Shown: piece after piece, positions 32,181 through 41,605 of the stretch | Numbering within the stretch: position 1 is the first letter of the stretch | Layout: each line of letters begins with the position of its first letter | Source: Amycolatopsis umgeniensis | Lineage (GTDB): Bacteria > Actinomycetota > Actinomycetes > Mycobacteriales > Pseudonocardiaceae | Direction of reading: 5' to 3' | DNA length: 64,000 bases | NCBI RefSeq assembly: GCF_014205155.1 | Contig: NZ_JACHMX010000001.1 | Location: 8,742,001 to 8,806,000, forward strand | The notes under the pieces: model-generated | The model's input: only the letters and a program-made list of their open reading frames with translations | The model's database searches: none | Told to the model about the DNA's origin: nothing | Made by a program: the position numbers and the translations under genes

Positions 32181-32705
32181 ATGTCGAACACGAGTTCGAG
32201 TGCTGCAGAACCAGTGGACCGGTCCTGGCCGGACGCGATCGCCGAGGACGAGGCCGGGATCCAGTGGGACTTCCTGCGCTTCCTCCGTGCCACCGCGGTG
32301 AACAAGGTCGCCGGGCTGACCAGGGAGCAAGCGGCCGCGACGCCGCTGCCCGTGTCCCCTCGGATGAGCGCGCTGGGCGTGCTCAAACACCTGACCGCGG
32401 TGGAGCGCTGGTGGCTCTCGATCGAGGCGGGCGGCGCGGATCTGCCGTCGCTGTGGGAAGGCTCACCGGATCCGAGCTGGGACCTGGCAGAGGGCGACGA
32501 CCCGCGCTCGGTCGTCGAGGCATACCGCGCCGAGTGGGCGTTTTCGGAGTCGTCGCTGGCCGGGGTCTCGCCGGACGAGCGGGCGCGCCGGTCGGGGAAG
32601 TTCACCGTCCGCTGGGTGCTGGCCCATGTCGTGCAGGAGACGGCGCGGCACGTCGGGCACCTGGACATCTTGCGGGAGCTGGCCGACGGAACGGTCGGCG
32701 AATAG
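32181..32705 (+). CDS. DinB/DUF664-family protein
   Basis: This 174-residue protein matches the DinB-like four-helix metalloenzyme fold. It shows LGVLKHLTAVERWW at about residues 69-82, and the paired histidines in VLAHVVQETARHVGHLDIL near 150-168 that bind a metal with the first His. In actinobacteria many members are mycothiol-dependent transferases or of unknown role. The substrate cannot be read from the sequence. The ATG at 32181 has only a weak ribosome-binding site. It is followed 17 bp later by a metallo-beta-lactamase-fold gene and may be co-transcribed with it. Confidence 0.8.
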   Translation: MSNTSSSAAEPVDRSWPDAIAEDEAGIQWDFLRFLRATAVNKVAGLTREQAAATPLPVSPRMSALGVLKHLTAVERWWLSIEAGGADLPSLWEGSPDPSWDLAEGDDPRSVVEAYRAEWAFSESSLAGVSPDERARRSGKFTVRWVLAHVVQETARHVGHLDILRELADGTVGE

Positions 32706-32722
32706 CGCCGTAAGGTGTGCGC

Positions 32723-33433
32723 ATGGCTGACAGGCTGTACTTCCGGCAATTGCTCGCGGGCCGTGACTTCGCGGTGGGGGATCCGGTCGCGACGCAGATG
32801 GTCAACTTCGCCTACCTGATCGGTGACAGGGAGACGAACGAAGCGGTCCTCGTCGATCCGGCGTACGCCGTGGGCGACCTGCTCGACCTGCTGGAAGCCG
32901 ACGGCATGCGGCTCACCGGGGTGCTCGCCACGCATCACCACCCCGACCACGTCGGCGGCGAGATGATGGGCTTCTCACTGCCCGGGATCGCGGAGCTGCT
33001 GGAACGCGTCCAGGTGCCGATCCACGTCAACGGCGCCGAAGCCGAGTGGGTCCGCCGCACCACCGGCGTCTCGGAAACCGATCTTCGCTCGCACGAGCAC
33101 GACGAGGTCCTCGAGGTCGGCGCGGTGCCGATCCGGCTGCTGCACACGCCGGGGCACACACCGGGCAGTCAGTGCTTCCTCGTCGACGGACGGCTCGTCT
33201 CGGGCGACACGCTGTTCCTCGAAGGCTGCGGCCGGACCGATTTCCCCGGCGGTGACGCGGAAGCGATCTACCGGAGCCTGCAGTGGCTCGCCGGGCTGGA
33301 CGGGGATCCGGTCGTCTACCCGGGACACCAGTATTCGGCCGAACCGTCGGCGAACCTTTCGCGGGTGAAGGACACGAACTTCGTGTTCCAGCCGAAGTCG
33401 CCGGCCGAATGGCGGCGGATGTTCGGCGGCTGA
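32723..33433 (+). CDS. Metallo-beta-lactamase-fold hydrolase (glyoxalase II-like)
   Basis: This 236-residue hydrolase carries the binuclear metal motif THHHPDHVGG near residue 71, a downstream HTPGHTPGSQCFL, SGDTLFLEGCGRTDFPGG, and a final YPGHQYS histidine. The layout is that of hydroxyacylglutathione hydrolases and related thioesterases. In a mycothiol organism it might act on a mycothiol thioester (inference). A GTG two codons earlier (32717) is possible, but the AAGG Shine-Dalgarno sequence is only one base from it; the ATG at 32723 is better placed. Confidence 0.85.
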   Translation: MADRLYFRQLLAGRDFAVGDPVATQMVNFAYLIGDRETNEAVLVDPAYAVGDLLDLLEADGMRLTGVLATHHHPDHVGGEMMGFSLPGIAELLERVQVPIHVNGAEAEWVRRTTGVSETDLRSHEHDEVLEVGAVPIRLLHTPGHTPGSQCFLVDGRLVSGDTLFLEGCGRTDFPGGDAEAIYRSLQWLAGLDGDPVVYPGHQYSAEPSANLSRVKDTNFVFQPKSPAEWRRMFGG

Positions 33434-33476
33434 GGCACTCCTGACCCACCACTGTGGGGACCCTGGTCGCTCGAGT

Positions 33477-33530
33477 TCCGTGAAGGACTCCTTCACTACC
33501 TTCAGGGTAGGCAAGGGGCCCTTCACGGAC
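33477..33530. repeat. Intergenic hairpin repeat, family 1 copy B
   Basis: This repeats the element at 24155-24209 with one mismatch across the core (TTCACT in place of TTCCCT). The outer stem is TCCGTGAAGG (33477-33486) with its complement at 33520-33529. It again lies just after a stop codon, in the 185-bp gap between the hydrolase and the SsuD-like gene. No other signal is evident in that gap. Confidence 0.8.
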
Positions 33531-33618
33531 CGGGCCCAGGGGCGGCAGGCGTCCAGATCGCGGGACGCGAGGGCGTGCCGATTGACCCGGCCCGTCCCGG
33601 AAGCCGAAGCTCGGAACC

Positions 33619-34728
33619 GTGACGCTCAAGCTGCATTGGTTCCTGCCCACCACCGGTGACGGCCGGACGATCGTGGAGCACTTCCACGCCAGTCGCGCCG
33701 CCGGGGCGTCCGCCGCCCGCGAGCCGAGCCTCGACTATCTCGCGCAGGTCGCCCGCGCCGCCGAGGCCAGCGGGTTCGAAGGCGTGCTGACCCCGACCGG
33801 GACCTGGTGCGAGGACGCCTGGCTGACGACGGCCGCGCTCATCCGCGAGACGAGAAGCCTCAAGTTCCTCGTCGCGTTCCGGCCGGGGACGGTCTCGCCG
33901 ACACTGGCCGCGCAGATGGCCGGAACGTTCCAGCGGATCTCGCAAGGACGCGTGCTGCTCAACGTCGTCACCGGCGGAGACGCGGTCGAGCAGCGCCGCT
34001 TCGGTGACTGGCACGACCACGACCAGCGCTACGCCCGGACCGGCGAGTTCCTCGAGATCGTGCGCGGGGTGTGGAGCGGCAAGCCGTTCGACTTCGACGG
34101 CGAACACTTGAAGGTCGAGGGCGCGACCACGCGCGCGGCGCCGGACCCGGTGCCGCCGATCTACTTCGGCGGCTCGTCCGCGGCGGCGCTGCCGATCGCG
34201 GCGAGGCACGCCGACGTCTACCTGACGTGGGGCGAGCCGCCCGCACAGGTCGCCGAGAAGATCGCGAAGGTCCGCGAGCTCGCGGAGGAACAGGGCCGGA
34301 AACTCCGCTTCGGCATCCGGCTGCACACCCTCTCCCGTGACACGGCGGCGGAAGCGTGGGCGGAGGCGGGCAAACTGCTCGACGCGATCGACCCCGAGCG
34401 GATCGCCCACACCCAGAAGCAGCTGTCCGCCAGCGAGTCCGTCGGCCAGCAGCGCATGGCGGCGCTGAACAAGGGAAACACCGAAGGCGGCGTCCGCGGT
34501 CTGGAGATCCATCCGAACCTGTGGGCCGGGATCGGCCTGGTGCGCGGCGGTGCGGGCACCGCGCTCGTCGGCAGCCACCGTGAGGTCGCCGACCTCATCG
34601 AGGAGTACCACTCGCACGGCATCGAGGAGTTCGTCCTCTCCGGATACCCGCATCTGGAGGAGGCGTACTGGTTCGGCGAAGGGGTGCGGCCGGAGCTGGT
34701 CCGCCGAGGGTTAGTCCCAGCGCTGTGA
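33619..34728 (+). CDS. LLM-class FMNH2-dependent alkanesulfonate monooxygenase (SsuD-like)
   Basis: This 369-residue luciferase-like monooxygenase uses FMNH2 and O2 to release sulfite from alkanesulfonates. It begins LKLHWFLPTTGDGRT. Family blocks are FEGVLTPTGTWCEDAW, FLVAFRPGTVSPTLAAQMAGTFQ, VVTGGDAVEQRRFGDW, PPIYFGGSS and FVLSGYPHLEEAYWFGEGV, which match SsuD along its whole length. The start is a GTG without a clear Shine-Dalgarno sequence. There is no flavin reductase (SsuE) or sulfonate ABC transporter beside it, so it depends on partners elsewhere. Its end overlaps the convergent sortase gene by 18 bp. Confidence 0.88.
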   Translation: MTLKLHWFLPTTGDGRTIVEHFHASRAAGASAAREPSLDYLAQVARAAEASGFEGVLTPTGTWCEDAWLTTAALIRETRSLKFLVAFRPGTVSPTLAAQMAGTFQRISQGRVLLNVVTGGDAVEQRRFGDWHDHDQRYARTGEFLEIVRGVWSGKPFDFDGEHLKVEGATTRAAPDPVPPIYFGGSSAAALPIAARHADVYLTWGEPPAQVAEKIAKVRELAEEQGRKLRFGIRLHTLSRDTAAEAWAEAGKLLDAIDPERIAHTQKQLSASESVGQQRMAALNKGNTEGGVRGLEIHPNLWAGIGLVRGGAGTALVGSHREVADLIEEYHSHGIEEFVLSGYPHLEEAYWFGEGVRPELVRRGLVPAL

Positions 34729-35298
34729 GGCGTACACGACGACGTTGTCCCGATAGGACCGTTTCGCCGCATCGAAGCTGCCGCCGCAGGTGATCAACCG
34801 GAGCGCGCTCCCCGGCGCGGGGCCGTAGACGGCCTGCGTCGGGAACTCGTTCTTCGGGTAGCGCTGCACCGAGTCGACCCGGAACACGACCTCGCCGCCG
34901 TCGGACCGCGCGACCCGCACCTCGTCGCCGGAGCGCAGTTCGCGCAGCCGGTGGAACGGCGCCGGTCCGGAGCGCGAATCGACGTGCGCCGCGAGGACGG
35001 CGGGGCCGGGGTCGCCGGGCACCGGGCCGTCCTCGTACCAGCCGACGTCGGAAAACCGTTCGGGTGCCTGGAGTTCACCCGCCGCACCGAGCGCGAGCGG
35101 GATCAGGCCGGTCTGGTCGAAACCGATCGCCGGGATGGTCAGCCGGACCGGCGAAACCTCGGCCCTGGCGGGGAGCGGGAGCGGGCCGGACACGGCGGGC
35201 GCCACCGTCCCCGCCGGGAGCGAAGGGGCCTCGGCAGGTGCGCAACCGGCCAGTGCGATGAGTCCTAAGAGGACAAAGGCGGCGCGGTCAGCGGTCAT
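34711..35298 (-). CDS. Class F sortase
   Basis: This 195-residue secreted transpeptidase has a leader ending in a Cys-containing AGCA, so it may be a lipoprotein. The sortase beta-barrel carries the catalytic His in AAHVDS near residue 105, the Cys in LITCGGSFD near 170, and the Arg in KRSYRDN near 182. Class F sortases are the usual single-domain type of high-GC actinobacteria. Its start overlaps the stop of a DUF4397 surface protein by 11 bp, so that protein is its likely partner or substrate. I find no clear LPxTG-like sorting signal there. Confidence 0.9.
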   Translation of the reverse strand: MTADRAAFVLLGLIALAGCAPAEAPSLPAGTVAPAVSGPLPLPARAEVSPVRLTIPAIGFDQTGLIPLALGAAGELQAPERFSDVGWYEDGPVPGDPGPAVLAAHVDSRSGPAPFHRLRELRSGDEVRVARSDGGEVVFRVDSVQRYPKNEFPTQAVYGPAPGSALRLITCGGSFDAAKRSYRDNVVVYASQRWD

Positions 35299-36130
35299 GT
35301 ACCGGGCGCCGCCGGATCGCCAGGACGGTCAGCGCGGCCAGCACCGGAAGAGCTGCGAAAGGCCACCATGGCAGGGAATTCTCCGCCGTCCCGCCACCGC
35401 CGGTCTCGACACCGAGCTTCGGCGGATCCGGCAGAGTGGCGCCATCGGCGATCGGCTCGGTCTTCAATCCGGCGCCGTTCTCCGTCACCAGCAGGCTGGT
35501 CGTCGACCCGGCCTTGACGTCCACCGTGGACTCGGACGACGCGCCGCCGGAGGTCAGCTTCAGCGGCCAGCGTCCTTCGGGAAGGTTGGTGTAAGGCGTC
35601 GTGACACCGTACGCGGCGTCGCTCGCCACGGCCTTCCCGTCCGGTCCGGTGACGGTCACCGGGGCCAGCGCGGCCGAACCCTGCACGACGCGCACCCGGC
35701 CGTTGCCCGCCGCGGGCGCGGTCAGATCGTCCTGGACCAGATCGCCCTGCAGGCCGCCGCCGGGTCCGTTCGCGAACACCAGCAGGGAGTACGCGCTCGT
35801 TTCCTTGATCTCGATCGTCGCGCTCAGCGCGGGAGGTGAGGACGCGGCCGCGTCGGCGGGCCGCATCGAAATCGTGTACGCGCCGGGAGCCACCGAGGAG
35901 TACGGCGTCACCGCGCCGTAGCCCGCCTTGCGGATCACGACCTTCTCGGCCTTGCCGAAAGCGGCGAAATAGACGTCGACCGGCGGGACCTTGGGGGAGA
36001 GGTGACCGACGCGGATCCAGCCGACCCCGGGACCGGGGGCCGCGTTCGCCGGGAGCGGCAGGCCCCCGAGCAGGAGTAGTGCAGCGGCAAGCAGGCCGGC
36101 GGGTCTCAGCAGGGCCTTGAGAGGACGCAT
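35288..36130 (-). CDS. DUF4397-domain secreted, membrane-anchored protein
   Basis: This 280-residue protein has a signal peptide (about 1-31, cleaved after PANA). Two beta-rich DUF4397-like repeats follow: the first starts GWIRVGHLSPKVPPVDVYF, the second RVRVVQGSAALAPVTV. A Gly/Thr linker leads to a C-terminal membrane helix (about 250-272) ending in RRRP. The topology is extracellular with a cytoplasmic positive tail. The function is unknown. The gene is coupled to a class F sortase and lies after a large membrane protein gene. Confidence 0.82.
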   Translation of the reverse strand: MRPLKALLRPAGLLAAALLLLGGLPLPANAAPGPGVGWIRVGHLSPKVPPVDVYFAAFGKAEKVVIRKAGYGAVTPYSSVAPGAYTISMRPADAAASSPPALSATIEIKETSAYSLLVFANGPGGGLQGDLVQDDLTAPAAGNGRVRVVQGSAALAPVTVTGPDGKAVASDAAYGVTTPYTNLPEGRWPLKLTSGGASSESTVDVKAGSTTSLLVTENGAGLKTEPIADGATLPDPPKLGVETGGGGTAENSLPWWPFAALPVLAALTVLAIRRRPVHDR

Positions 36131-36154
36131 GGCGGGGACCTTTCTTGCCGGGGA

Positions 36155-37990
36155 TCAGGGTGCGGAGAACGGCGTGAGCAGCCCGGACGGCGGGAACAGC
36201 GGGTACGTCACGAGCACCCCGCCCGGCACACGGGTGACGGACGCGGGTTCGAACGTGGTGCGCTGACCGGTGTAGAAGTCGGCGATGGCACCTTCGTCGT
36301 TACCGGAGACGACCAGACGGCGTAGCGGCTGACCTGCGGCGGCTTCGCTTGGCGCGGAAGGGAAGTCGACCAGGCGCACGGGCTGGAGGGTGGCGAGCGC
36401 GGCCACGGTGGCGATGAGCCGGGGGTCGACCTCGCCCGCGTTCAGCGCGTCCCGGGTGCGCCCTTCACAGCCGATCCGCTGCGAGGACGCCAACGCCGCC
36501 CCGGCGCGAGAGCGCGCCCCTGATTCGTCGGTCTCGCCTGCCGGATCCGAGGGCTCGCCGAAGCGCGAGACGGTGACCGTGTCCGGTCCGGAGCCGAAGA
36601 CCGCGACCTTGTCGGTGCCGTCGAGAAACGCCGACGCGGCCGGGAAACGCGGCCGGTCGCGTTGCCCGGACGCGGTCAGCACGGCCCATTCCGGGGCCGC
36701 GCAGGTCGACGGACAAGAGCCGATCGGGATCAGGGAACCGGTCGGCCAGCCGCCGGCGGCGAGTGCGGTCCAGCTCGCGTCGTCGACCAGGACGACGGCG
36801 CCGGAAGCGTTGTCCCGCAACCATTCCCGTGCCTGGGTGAGCGCGAGACCGGCGGACGGCTCCGGTCTCAGCCTGCCGAAACCGTGCACCCAGCCCGCGA
36901 CGGAGACGAGGGCCAGCACCACGGCCAGCACGACGGCGGACACCGGACGGCGGATCGGGACCAGGCGATGCCCGGCGGGCCGCCTGCCCGCCGCGACCGT
37001 CGCCGCGACTTCGGCGATGAGCAGCGGCGTCAGCGGGATCAGGAGGGCGAGAGGGAGTTCGACGGGGATCGCGGGCCAGGCGAGGACAGCGGCGATCAGC
37101 AACGCCGACACGGCGAGCGGCCGGGTGCGGGGCAGGACCATCCCGGCGACGATCGCGACCATCGACAGCACGACGAGCACCGGATCCAGCGCGACCCAGG
37201 TGGCGATACCCGGCGGTCCCGGGGTGGGCAGCTCCGGGCGCAGCGCCGGACCCGCCGGTCCGAAAGCGACGCCGAGGCCGAGCGTGAACACCACGGCGGT
37301 GAACGCGACCCGGGAGTCCTCGCGCCGCCGGGCGAGCAGCCAGCCCGCCGCGGGCAACGCCAGTAGGGACAGCGGTGACGTGAGCACCGCCGCCAGCAGG
37401 CACAGCGCGGCCAGGACGTCGTGCCACGGTCGCGCCCGCTCGCGGGGTGTCGCGGCGAGGACGAGAGCGGCCAGCACCCAGGTGACGGCGAGGTGCTCGA
37501 CGATCGCCACCCGTTGCAGGCCGATCGCGAGCGGCGAAACGGCCATCAGCACGACGGCCGTGGTCGCCGCCCAGAACGGCAAGCCCAGCCGTCGCGCGAG
37601 GATCCACAACAGGACCGCGCACAGCACGGCCGCGAAGACCATTGTTTCGCGGACCGCCGTGACCGGGACGGTGTTCCGGTCGAACGCGCGCGAGATCAGC
37701 GCGTACCCGGCGAGCTGGATCCAGCCGAACGGCGACGTCCCGGTTTCGCCGGTGCCGGTGAAGGAAGTGAGGTGGCTCAAGGCGAAGACCTGCGCGACGG
37801 TCGCCGGTTCGCTGGCGGGGGACGGGGACGGCGACGCCAGATTGAGCACACGCACGCCGCCGGTGACCACGAGGAGGGTGAGGACGACGTCGATGGACAG
37901 CAACCGCCGTGCGGCCGTCTCCACCCGGCGACGGCCGTCGATACTGACGGGGATTCGGCCCGGTGGCGCGTTCCCCCGGTGCTGGGCCAC
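36155..37990 (-). CDS. Polytopic membrane protein, possible GT-C-type glycosyltransferase
   Basis: This 611-residue protein starts with GTG. About eleven hydrophobic segments cover residues 30-375, followed by a roughly 230-residue soluble part. The arrangement (TM bundle, then an extracytoplasmic C-terminal domain) resembles ArnT/PMT-like lipid-linked sugar transferases. I do not see the canonical DxD or DE motif in the first external loop, so the assignment is tentative. It is 24 bp from the DUF4397 gene on the same strand and may share its transcript, suggesting a cell-envelope role. Confidence 0.55.
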   Translation of the reverse strand: MAQHRGNAPPGRIPVSIDGRRRVETAARRLLSIDVVLTLLVVTGGVRVLNLASPSPSPASEPATVAQVFALSHLTSFTGTGETGTSPFGWIQLAGYALISRAFDRNTVPVTAVRETMVFAAVLCAVLLWILARRLGLPFWAATTAVVLMAVSPLAIGLQRVAIVEHLAVTWVLAALVLAATPRERARPWHDVLAALCLLAAVLTSPLSLLALPAAGWLLARRREDSRVAFTAVVFTLGLGVAFGPAGPALRPELPTPGPPGIATWVALDPVLVVLSMVAIVAGMVLPRTRPLAVSALLIAAVLAWPAIPVELPLALLIPLTPLLIAEVAATVAAGRRPAGHRLVPIRRPVSAVVLAVVLALVSVAGWVHGFGRLRPEPSAGLALTQAREWLRDNASGAVVLVDDASWTALAAGGWPTGSLIPIGSCPSTCAAPEWAVLTASGQRDRPRFPAASAFLDGTDKVAVFGSGPDTVTVSRFGEPSDPAGETDESGARSRAGAALASSQRIGCEGRTRDALNAGEVDPRLIATVAALATLQPVRLVDFPSAPSEAAAGQPLRRLVVSGNDEGAIADFYTGQRTTFEPASVTRVPGGVLVTYPLFPPSGLLTPFSAP

Positions 37991-38188
37991 CCGGGAAGCC
38001 TAGCCTTGGAATCCCGACATGACCACAGCCGAAGTGACCATGGCTGAAGGACGAAAGTCTTTTGATCACTTGAAGTCGCGCGTTTTGGCCGACAGGCCTC
38101 GGGATCGCGATGGCAGGGCGCCTTTTCGCGTTCGGTAAGTGATTTTCGGAGTTGCGCCCTGGTAGCGCGATCCCGATCGCGCGATAAA

Positions 38189-38956
38189 CTACAAAGTGCG
38201 AGACAGGGCCAAAGCCGCGGTCCGGACGGCGGGCGCGACGCGGTTGGTGTGCATGCGATTCGCCCAGCCGGAGATCGACAACGCCGCCACCGCAACACCT
38301 TTCGCGTCGAGCAGCGGGCTCGCGGCGCAGACGACGCCGACGCCGGACTCCTCCCGTTCGAACGCGATGCCCTCGCCGCGGATCTTGGCGAGCTGACGGC
38401 GCAGCAGTCCTGCCGCGGTGATCGTGCGGACGCTGACCCTGGGCAAACCGGCGTCGATCACTTGCGTCACAACGGATTCCGGGGAGAAGGCGAGGATCGC
38501 CTTCCCGACGCCGGTGGCGTGCGCGGGAAAACGGCCACCGATCCGGGACGGCAGCGACGGCGCGTCGGGGCCGCGCAGGATGTCGAGATAGACGACCTCG
38601 GTGCCCTCCAGGACCGCGAGATGCACGGTGTTGCGGGTCGCCTCGCGGAGATCGGCGAGATACGGGCGCGCCGCCTCGACCAGTCCACGGCGCCGTACCG
38701 CCAGTTGGCCTATCTCGAACAGCTTGAGCCCGAGCCTCAGTGCCGCGTCCTCGCGTTCGAGAAGCCCTGTCGCGACCAGATGACCGGTGAGCCGGTGGAC
38801 GGTCGATTTCGCCAGCCCGGTCCGCCGCGCCAGCTCGGAAACGCCGAGGGCGTCGTCGCCGGGACGGAAGGCCGAGAGCAGCGCGGTGACGCGGGCGGCG
38901 ACGAGGCCGTCCGCTCCGGTTCGTTCCGGGTCGTCGTTCCGCCCAGCGGCACGCAT
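38189..38956 (-). CDS. IclR-family transcriptional regulator
   Basis: This regulator has an N-terminal winged helix-turn-helix ([33 protein letters not shown], about residues 35-70). The IclR effector domain follows, with [15 protein letters not shown] near 145 and [24 protein letters not shown] near 215. A GTG at 38992 would add twelve residues but leaves only 5 bp before the divergent dehydrogenase. The ATG at 38956 keeps a 41-bp promoter gap and is preferred. It probably controls the divergent acetaldehyde dehydrogenase/aldolase pair in response to an aromatic or ring-cleavage intermediate (inference from position). Confidence 0.88.
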   Translation of the reverse strand: MRAAGRNDDPERTGADGLVAARVTALLSAFRPGDDALGVSELARRTGLAKSTVHRLTGHLVATGLLEREDAALRLGLKLFEIGQLAVRRRGLVEAARPYLADLREATRNTVHLAVLEGTEVVYLDILRGPDAPSLPSRIGGRFPAHATGVGKAILAFSPESVVTQVIDAGLPRVSVRTITAAGLLRRQLAKIRGEGIAFEREESGVGVVCAASPLLDAKGVAVAALSISGWANRMHTNRVAPAVRTAALALSRTL

Positions 38957-38997
38957 GGGTTGAGTGTGCCCTATCCGCTCGGGGAGCGTCACCTGAC

Positions 38998-39900
38998 ATG
39001 GCGCAACGGAAAGCGGTGGCCGCGATCGTCGGTCCCGGGAACATCGGAACCGACCTGCTCGCGAAGCTGAGGCGCAGCGACCACGTCGAGGTGCGGTACA
39101 TGGTCGGCGTGGATCCGGACTCGGACGGGTTGGCCAAGGCCGCCGAGCTGGGAGTGGAGACCTCCGCCGGGGGCGTCGACTGGCTGCTGTCCCGCGACGA
39201 GCTGCCGGACCTGGTCTTCGAAGCGACCTCGGCGAAGGCGCATCTGGCCAACGCGCCGCGCTACGCCACCGCCGGGATCCGCGCGATCGATCTGACCCCG
39301 GCCGCGGTCGGCCCGTTCACCTGCCCGGCGGTCGGCCTGCCCGAACGGCTGGACGTGCCGAACGTCAACCTCATCACCTGCGGCGGCCAGGCCACCATCC
39401 CGATCGTGCGAGCGGTGTCCCGGGTGACCCCGGTGCCCTACGCCGAGATCGTCGCGTCGGTCTCGTCGCGCTCGGCCGGACCCGGCACCCGGGCCAACAT
39501 CGACGAGTTCACCGCGACCACGGCGCGCGGGATCGAAATCGTCGGGGGAGCGAGCCGGGGCAAGGCGATCATCATCATCAATCCGGTCGAACCGCCGATG
39601 ATCATGCGCGACACGGTGTTCTGCGCGATCGACCCGGACGCGGACTTCGACGCGGTGACCGAATCCATCCACCGGATGGTCGAGACCGTGCAGGGGTACG
39701 TGCCGGGCTACACGCTCAAGGCGGATCCGCAGTACGACCCACCCCGGCAGGGCTGGAGCGGGCAGGCGAGGGTCGCGGTGTTCCTGGAGGTCGCCGGGAA
39801 CGGGGACTTCCTGCCGAAGTACGCCGGGAACCTCGACATCATGACGGCCGCGGCCGCCCGCGTCGGCGACCTGCTGGCCACTCAGGGGGTGGCGGCGTGA
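38998..39900 (+). CDS. Acetaldehyde dehydrogenase (acetylating)
   Basis: This 300-residue enzyme of the MhpF/BphJ/HsaG family oxidises acetaldehyde (or propanal) with NAD+ and CoA to the acyl-CoA. It shows the dinucleotide motif [11 protein letters not shown] near residue 11, the catalytic Cys in [10 protein letters not shown] near 125, [16 protein letters not shown] near 155, and [11 protein letters not shown] near 200. The length is normal. The next gene, the aldolase that feeds it, overlaps the stop by 4 bp (GTGA), fitting the channelled aldolase-dehydrogenase complex. The preceding hydratase of the pathway is missing here. Confidence 0.94.
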   Translation: MAQRKAVAAIVGPGNIGTDLLAKLRRSDHVEVRYMVGVDPDSDGLAKAAELGVETSAGGVDWLLSRDELPDLVFEATSAKAHLANAPRYATAGIRAIDLTPAAVGPFTCPAVGLPERLDVPNVNLITCGGQATIPIVRAVSRVTPVPYAEIVASVSSRSAGPGTRANIDEFTATTARGIEIVGGASRGKAIIIINPVEPPMIMRDTVFCAIDPDADFDAVTESIHRMVETVQGYVPGYTLKADPQYDPPRQGWSGQARVAVFLEVAGNGDFLPKYAGNLDIMTAAAARVGDLLATQGVAA

Positions 39901-40931
39901 AGTGGGACGAGAGCGACCGCGCGGTCCGGCTCGTCGACACGAGCCTGCGCGACGGCAGCCACGCCATGGCGCACCAGTTCACCGAAAAGAACGTGCGCGA
40001 CACCGTCCGGGCGCTGGACGACGCCGGGGTGTCGCTGATCGAGGTCAGCCACGGCGACGGACTCGGCGGCTCGACGTTCAACTACGGCTTCTCCCTGGTC
40101 GACGAGCGGAAACTGATCGCCGCGGCGGTCGACGAGGCCCGTCACGCGAAGATCGCGGTGCTGCTCCTGCCGGGGCTCGGCACGGTCGGCGATCTGCGCG
40201 CGGCGGCCGACCTCGGCGCGGGCGCTGTCCGGATCGCGACACACTGCACCGAGGCCGACGTCTCCGTCCAGCATTTCGGCGCGGCTCGGGATCTCGGGCT
40301 GGAGACGGTCGGTTTCCTGATGCTGTCCCATATGTCCACGCCCGAAGCGCTGGCGAAACAGGGCCGGATCATGGTCGACGCCGGTTGCCAGTGCGTGTAC
40401 GTCGTCGACTCCGCGGGCGCGTTGATCCTGGAGGACGCGAGCGAACGCGTCGCCGCGCTGGTGGCGGAATTCGGGGACCAGGCGCAGGTCGGGTACCACG
40501 GGCACCAGAACCTGAGCTTCGGCGTCGCGAACTCGGTGCTCGCCTACCGCGCCGGCGCCCGCCAGATCGACGGCTCGCTCGTGGCGCTCGGCGCCGGTGC
40601 CGGCAACTCGCCGACCGAGGTCCTCGCGGCGACGTTCGAGCGGCTCGGGATCCGCACCGGCGTCGACAAGGACGTGCTGATGGACGCGGCCGAGAACGTC
40701 GTGAAGCCGTACATCACGCGGCTGCCGGTGATGGACCGGTCGTCGATCGTGCAGGGTTTCGCGGGCGTGTACTCGAGTTTCCTGCTGCACGCGGAGCGCG
40801 CCGCCGAACGCTACGACGTCCCGGCGCACGAGATCCTTTACCGCGTCGGCGCCGCGAAATACGTGGGCGGGCAGGAGGACATGATCATCGACATCGCCCT
40901 GCAGCTGGCCGCCGAACGGGATCAGGGCTGA
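39897..40931 (+). CDS. 4-hydroxy-2-oxovalerate (oxohexanoate) aldolase
   Basis: This 344-residue HMGL-like TIM-barrel aldolase of the MhpE/BphI/HsaF family splits 4-hydroxy-2-oxoacids into pyruvate and an aldehyde. It has [15 protein letters not shown] near residue 12 (metal and catalytic residues), [13 protein letters not shown] block [30 protein letters not shown] near 163, and the metal-binding [15 protein letters not shown] near 200. It is translationally coupled to the dehydrogenase. Its last 10 bp overlap the convergent TetR gene. Whether the pathway is aromatic or steroid degradation cannot be decided from these two genes. Confidence 0.94.
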   Translation: MKWDESDRAVRLVDTSLRDGSHAMAHQFTEKNVRDTVRALDDAGVSLIEVSHGDGLGGSTFNYGFSLVDERKLIAAAVDEARHAKIAVLLLPGLGTVGDLRAAADLGAGAVRIATHCTEADVSVQHFGAARDLGLETVGFLMLSHMSTPEALAKQGRIMVDAGCQCVYVVDSAGALILEDASERVAALVAEFGDQAQVGYHGHQNLSFGVANSVLAYRAGARQIDGSLVALGAGAGNSPTEVLAATFERLGIRTGVDKDVLMDAAENVVKPYITRLPVMDRSSIVQGFAGVYSSFLLHAERAAERYDVPAHEILYRVGAAKYVGGQEDMIIDIALQLAAERDQG

Positions 40932-41515
40932 CGGTCGGCGCCGAGCACGAGGCGGACGCAATGGTCGATCAGGCGCTCGCGGCTCACTTTGAGCGAGCCG
41001 TCGAGGTAGGCGATGAACACGTTGCTCAGCGCGCCGACCAGGCCGATCGACGTCATCTGCCGTTCGGCCGCGTCGCCGTGGGACAACTGCCCGCTGACCA
41101 GTTCCGCGAACGAGGGGAGGAGCGCGATCCCGCGGGTGGTCAGCGCGGGATCGGTGATCGGCGCGAGCAGGAGCACGCGGCCCTTGCGCGGGTCGTCGAG
41201 CATCAAGCCGACGAACGCGCGGACGGCGGCCTTCGCCCGTTCCGCGGGCTCGGCCGTATCGCTGACGGCGTCGACCAGGGCCTGCCGGGCCTGCTCGCCG
41301 ATGTGCTCGTAGACCGCGACGACCAGTTCCTCGCGGTCGGCGAAGCTCTCGTAGAAGTACCGCTCCGTCAGCTTGGCGTGACGGCACACCGCGCGGACGC
41401 TCACCCCGGCGCTGCCCTGGGTGCCGAGCAGGTCGAGGCCCGCGTCGACGAGTTGCTCCCGTCTCGCGGCCTTGCGGTCGTCCAGGGTCGTGCCTGCCCA
41501 GCTGCGGCCGGCCAT
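40922..41515 (-). CDS. TetR-family transcriptional regulator
   Basis: This 197-residue repressor has an N-terminal HTH ([44 protein letters not shown], about 21-64) and an all-helical ligand domain. It diverges from the MpaB-type oxygenase gene. The 90-bp gap holds two similar 20-bp palindromes, so it most likely represses both itself and the oxygenase/LLM operon. The ligand is unknown. Confidence 0.9.
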   Translation of the reverse strand: MAGRSWAGTTLDDRKAARREQLVDAGLDLLGTQGSAGVSVRAVCRHAKLTERYFYESFADREELVVAVYEHIGEQARQALVDAVSDTAEPAERAKAAVRAFVGLMLDDPRKGRVLLLAPITDPALTTRGIALLPSFAELVSGQLSHGDAAERQMTSIGLVGALSNVFIAYLDGSLKVSRERLIDHCVRLVLGADRQP

Positions 41516-41530
41516 GATCGGCTCCTCTTG

Positions 41531-41550
41531 TTGACTACGGCCGTTGTCAA
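41531..41550. promoter_or_regulatory. Palindromic TetR operator, site 1
   Basis: This is a 20-bp inverted repeat with a single mismatched pair: TTGAC-x-ACGGCCGT-x-GTCAA. It lies 15 bp upstream of the TetR gene start, in the divergent promoter shared with the MpaB-type oxygenase. Confidence 0.7.
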
Positions 41551-41557
41551 CTTTAAC

Positions 41558-41577
41558 CTGACAACAGTTGTGGTCAA
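41558..41577. promoter_or_regulatory. Palindromic TetR operator, site 2
   Basis: A second, less perfect copy (CTGACAACAGTTGTGGTCAA) shares the outer TGAC...GTCA frame and the TTGT core with the site at 41531. It ends 28 bp before the ATG of the MpaB-type oxygenase. The two centres are 27 bp apart, allowing two repressor dimers to bind. Confidence 0.6.
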
Positions 41578-41605
41578 TTTAACCAGCTCATTGAGGAGAC
41601 CGGGG

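Noticed and set aside
37991..38188. Possible small gene or regulatory RNA in the gap before the IclR gene
   Set aside because: No frame with coding character and no clear promoter, stem-loop or conserved motif beyond scattered GATCGCG words.
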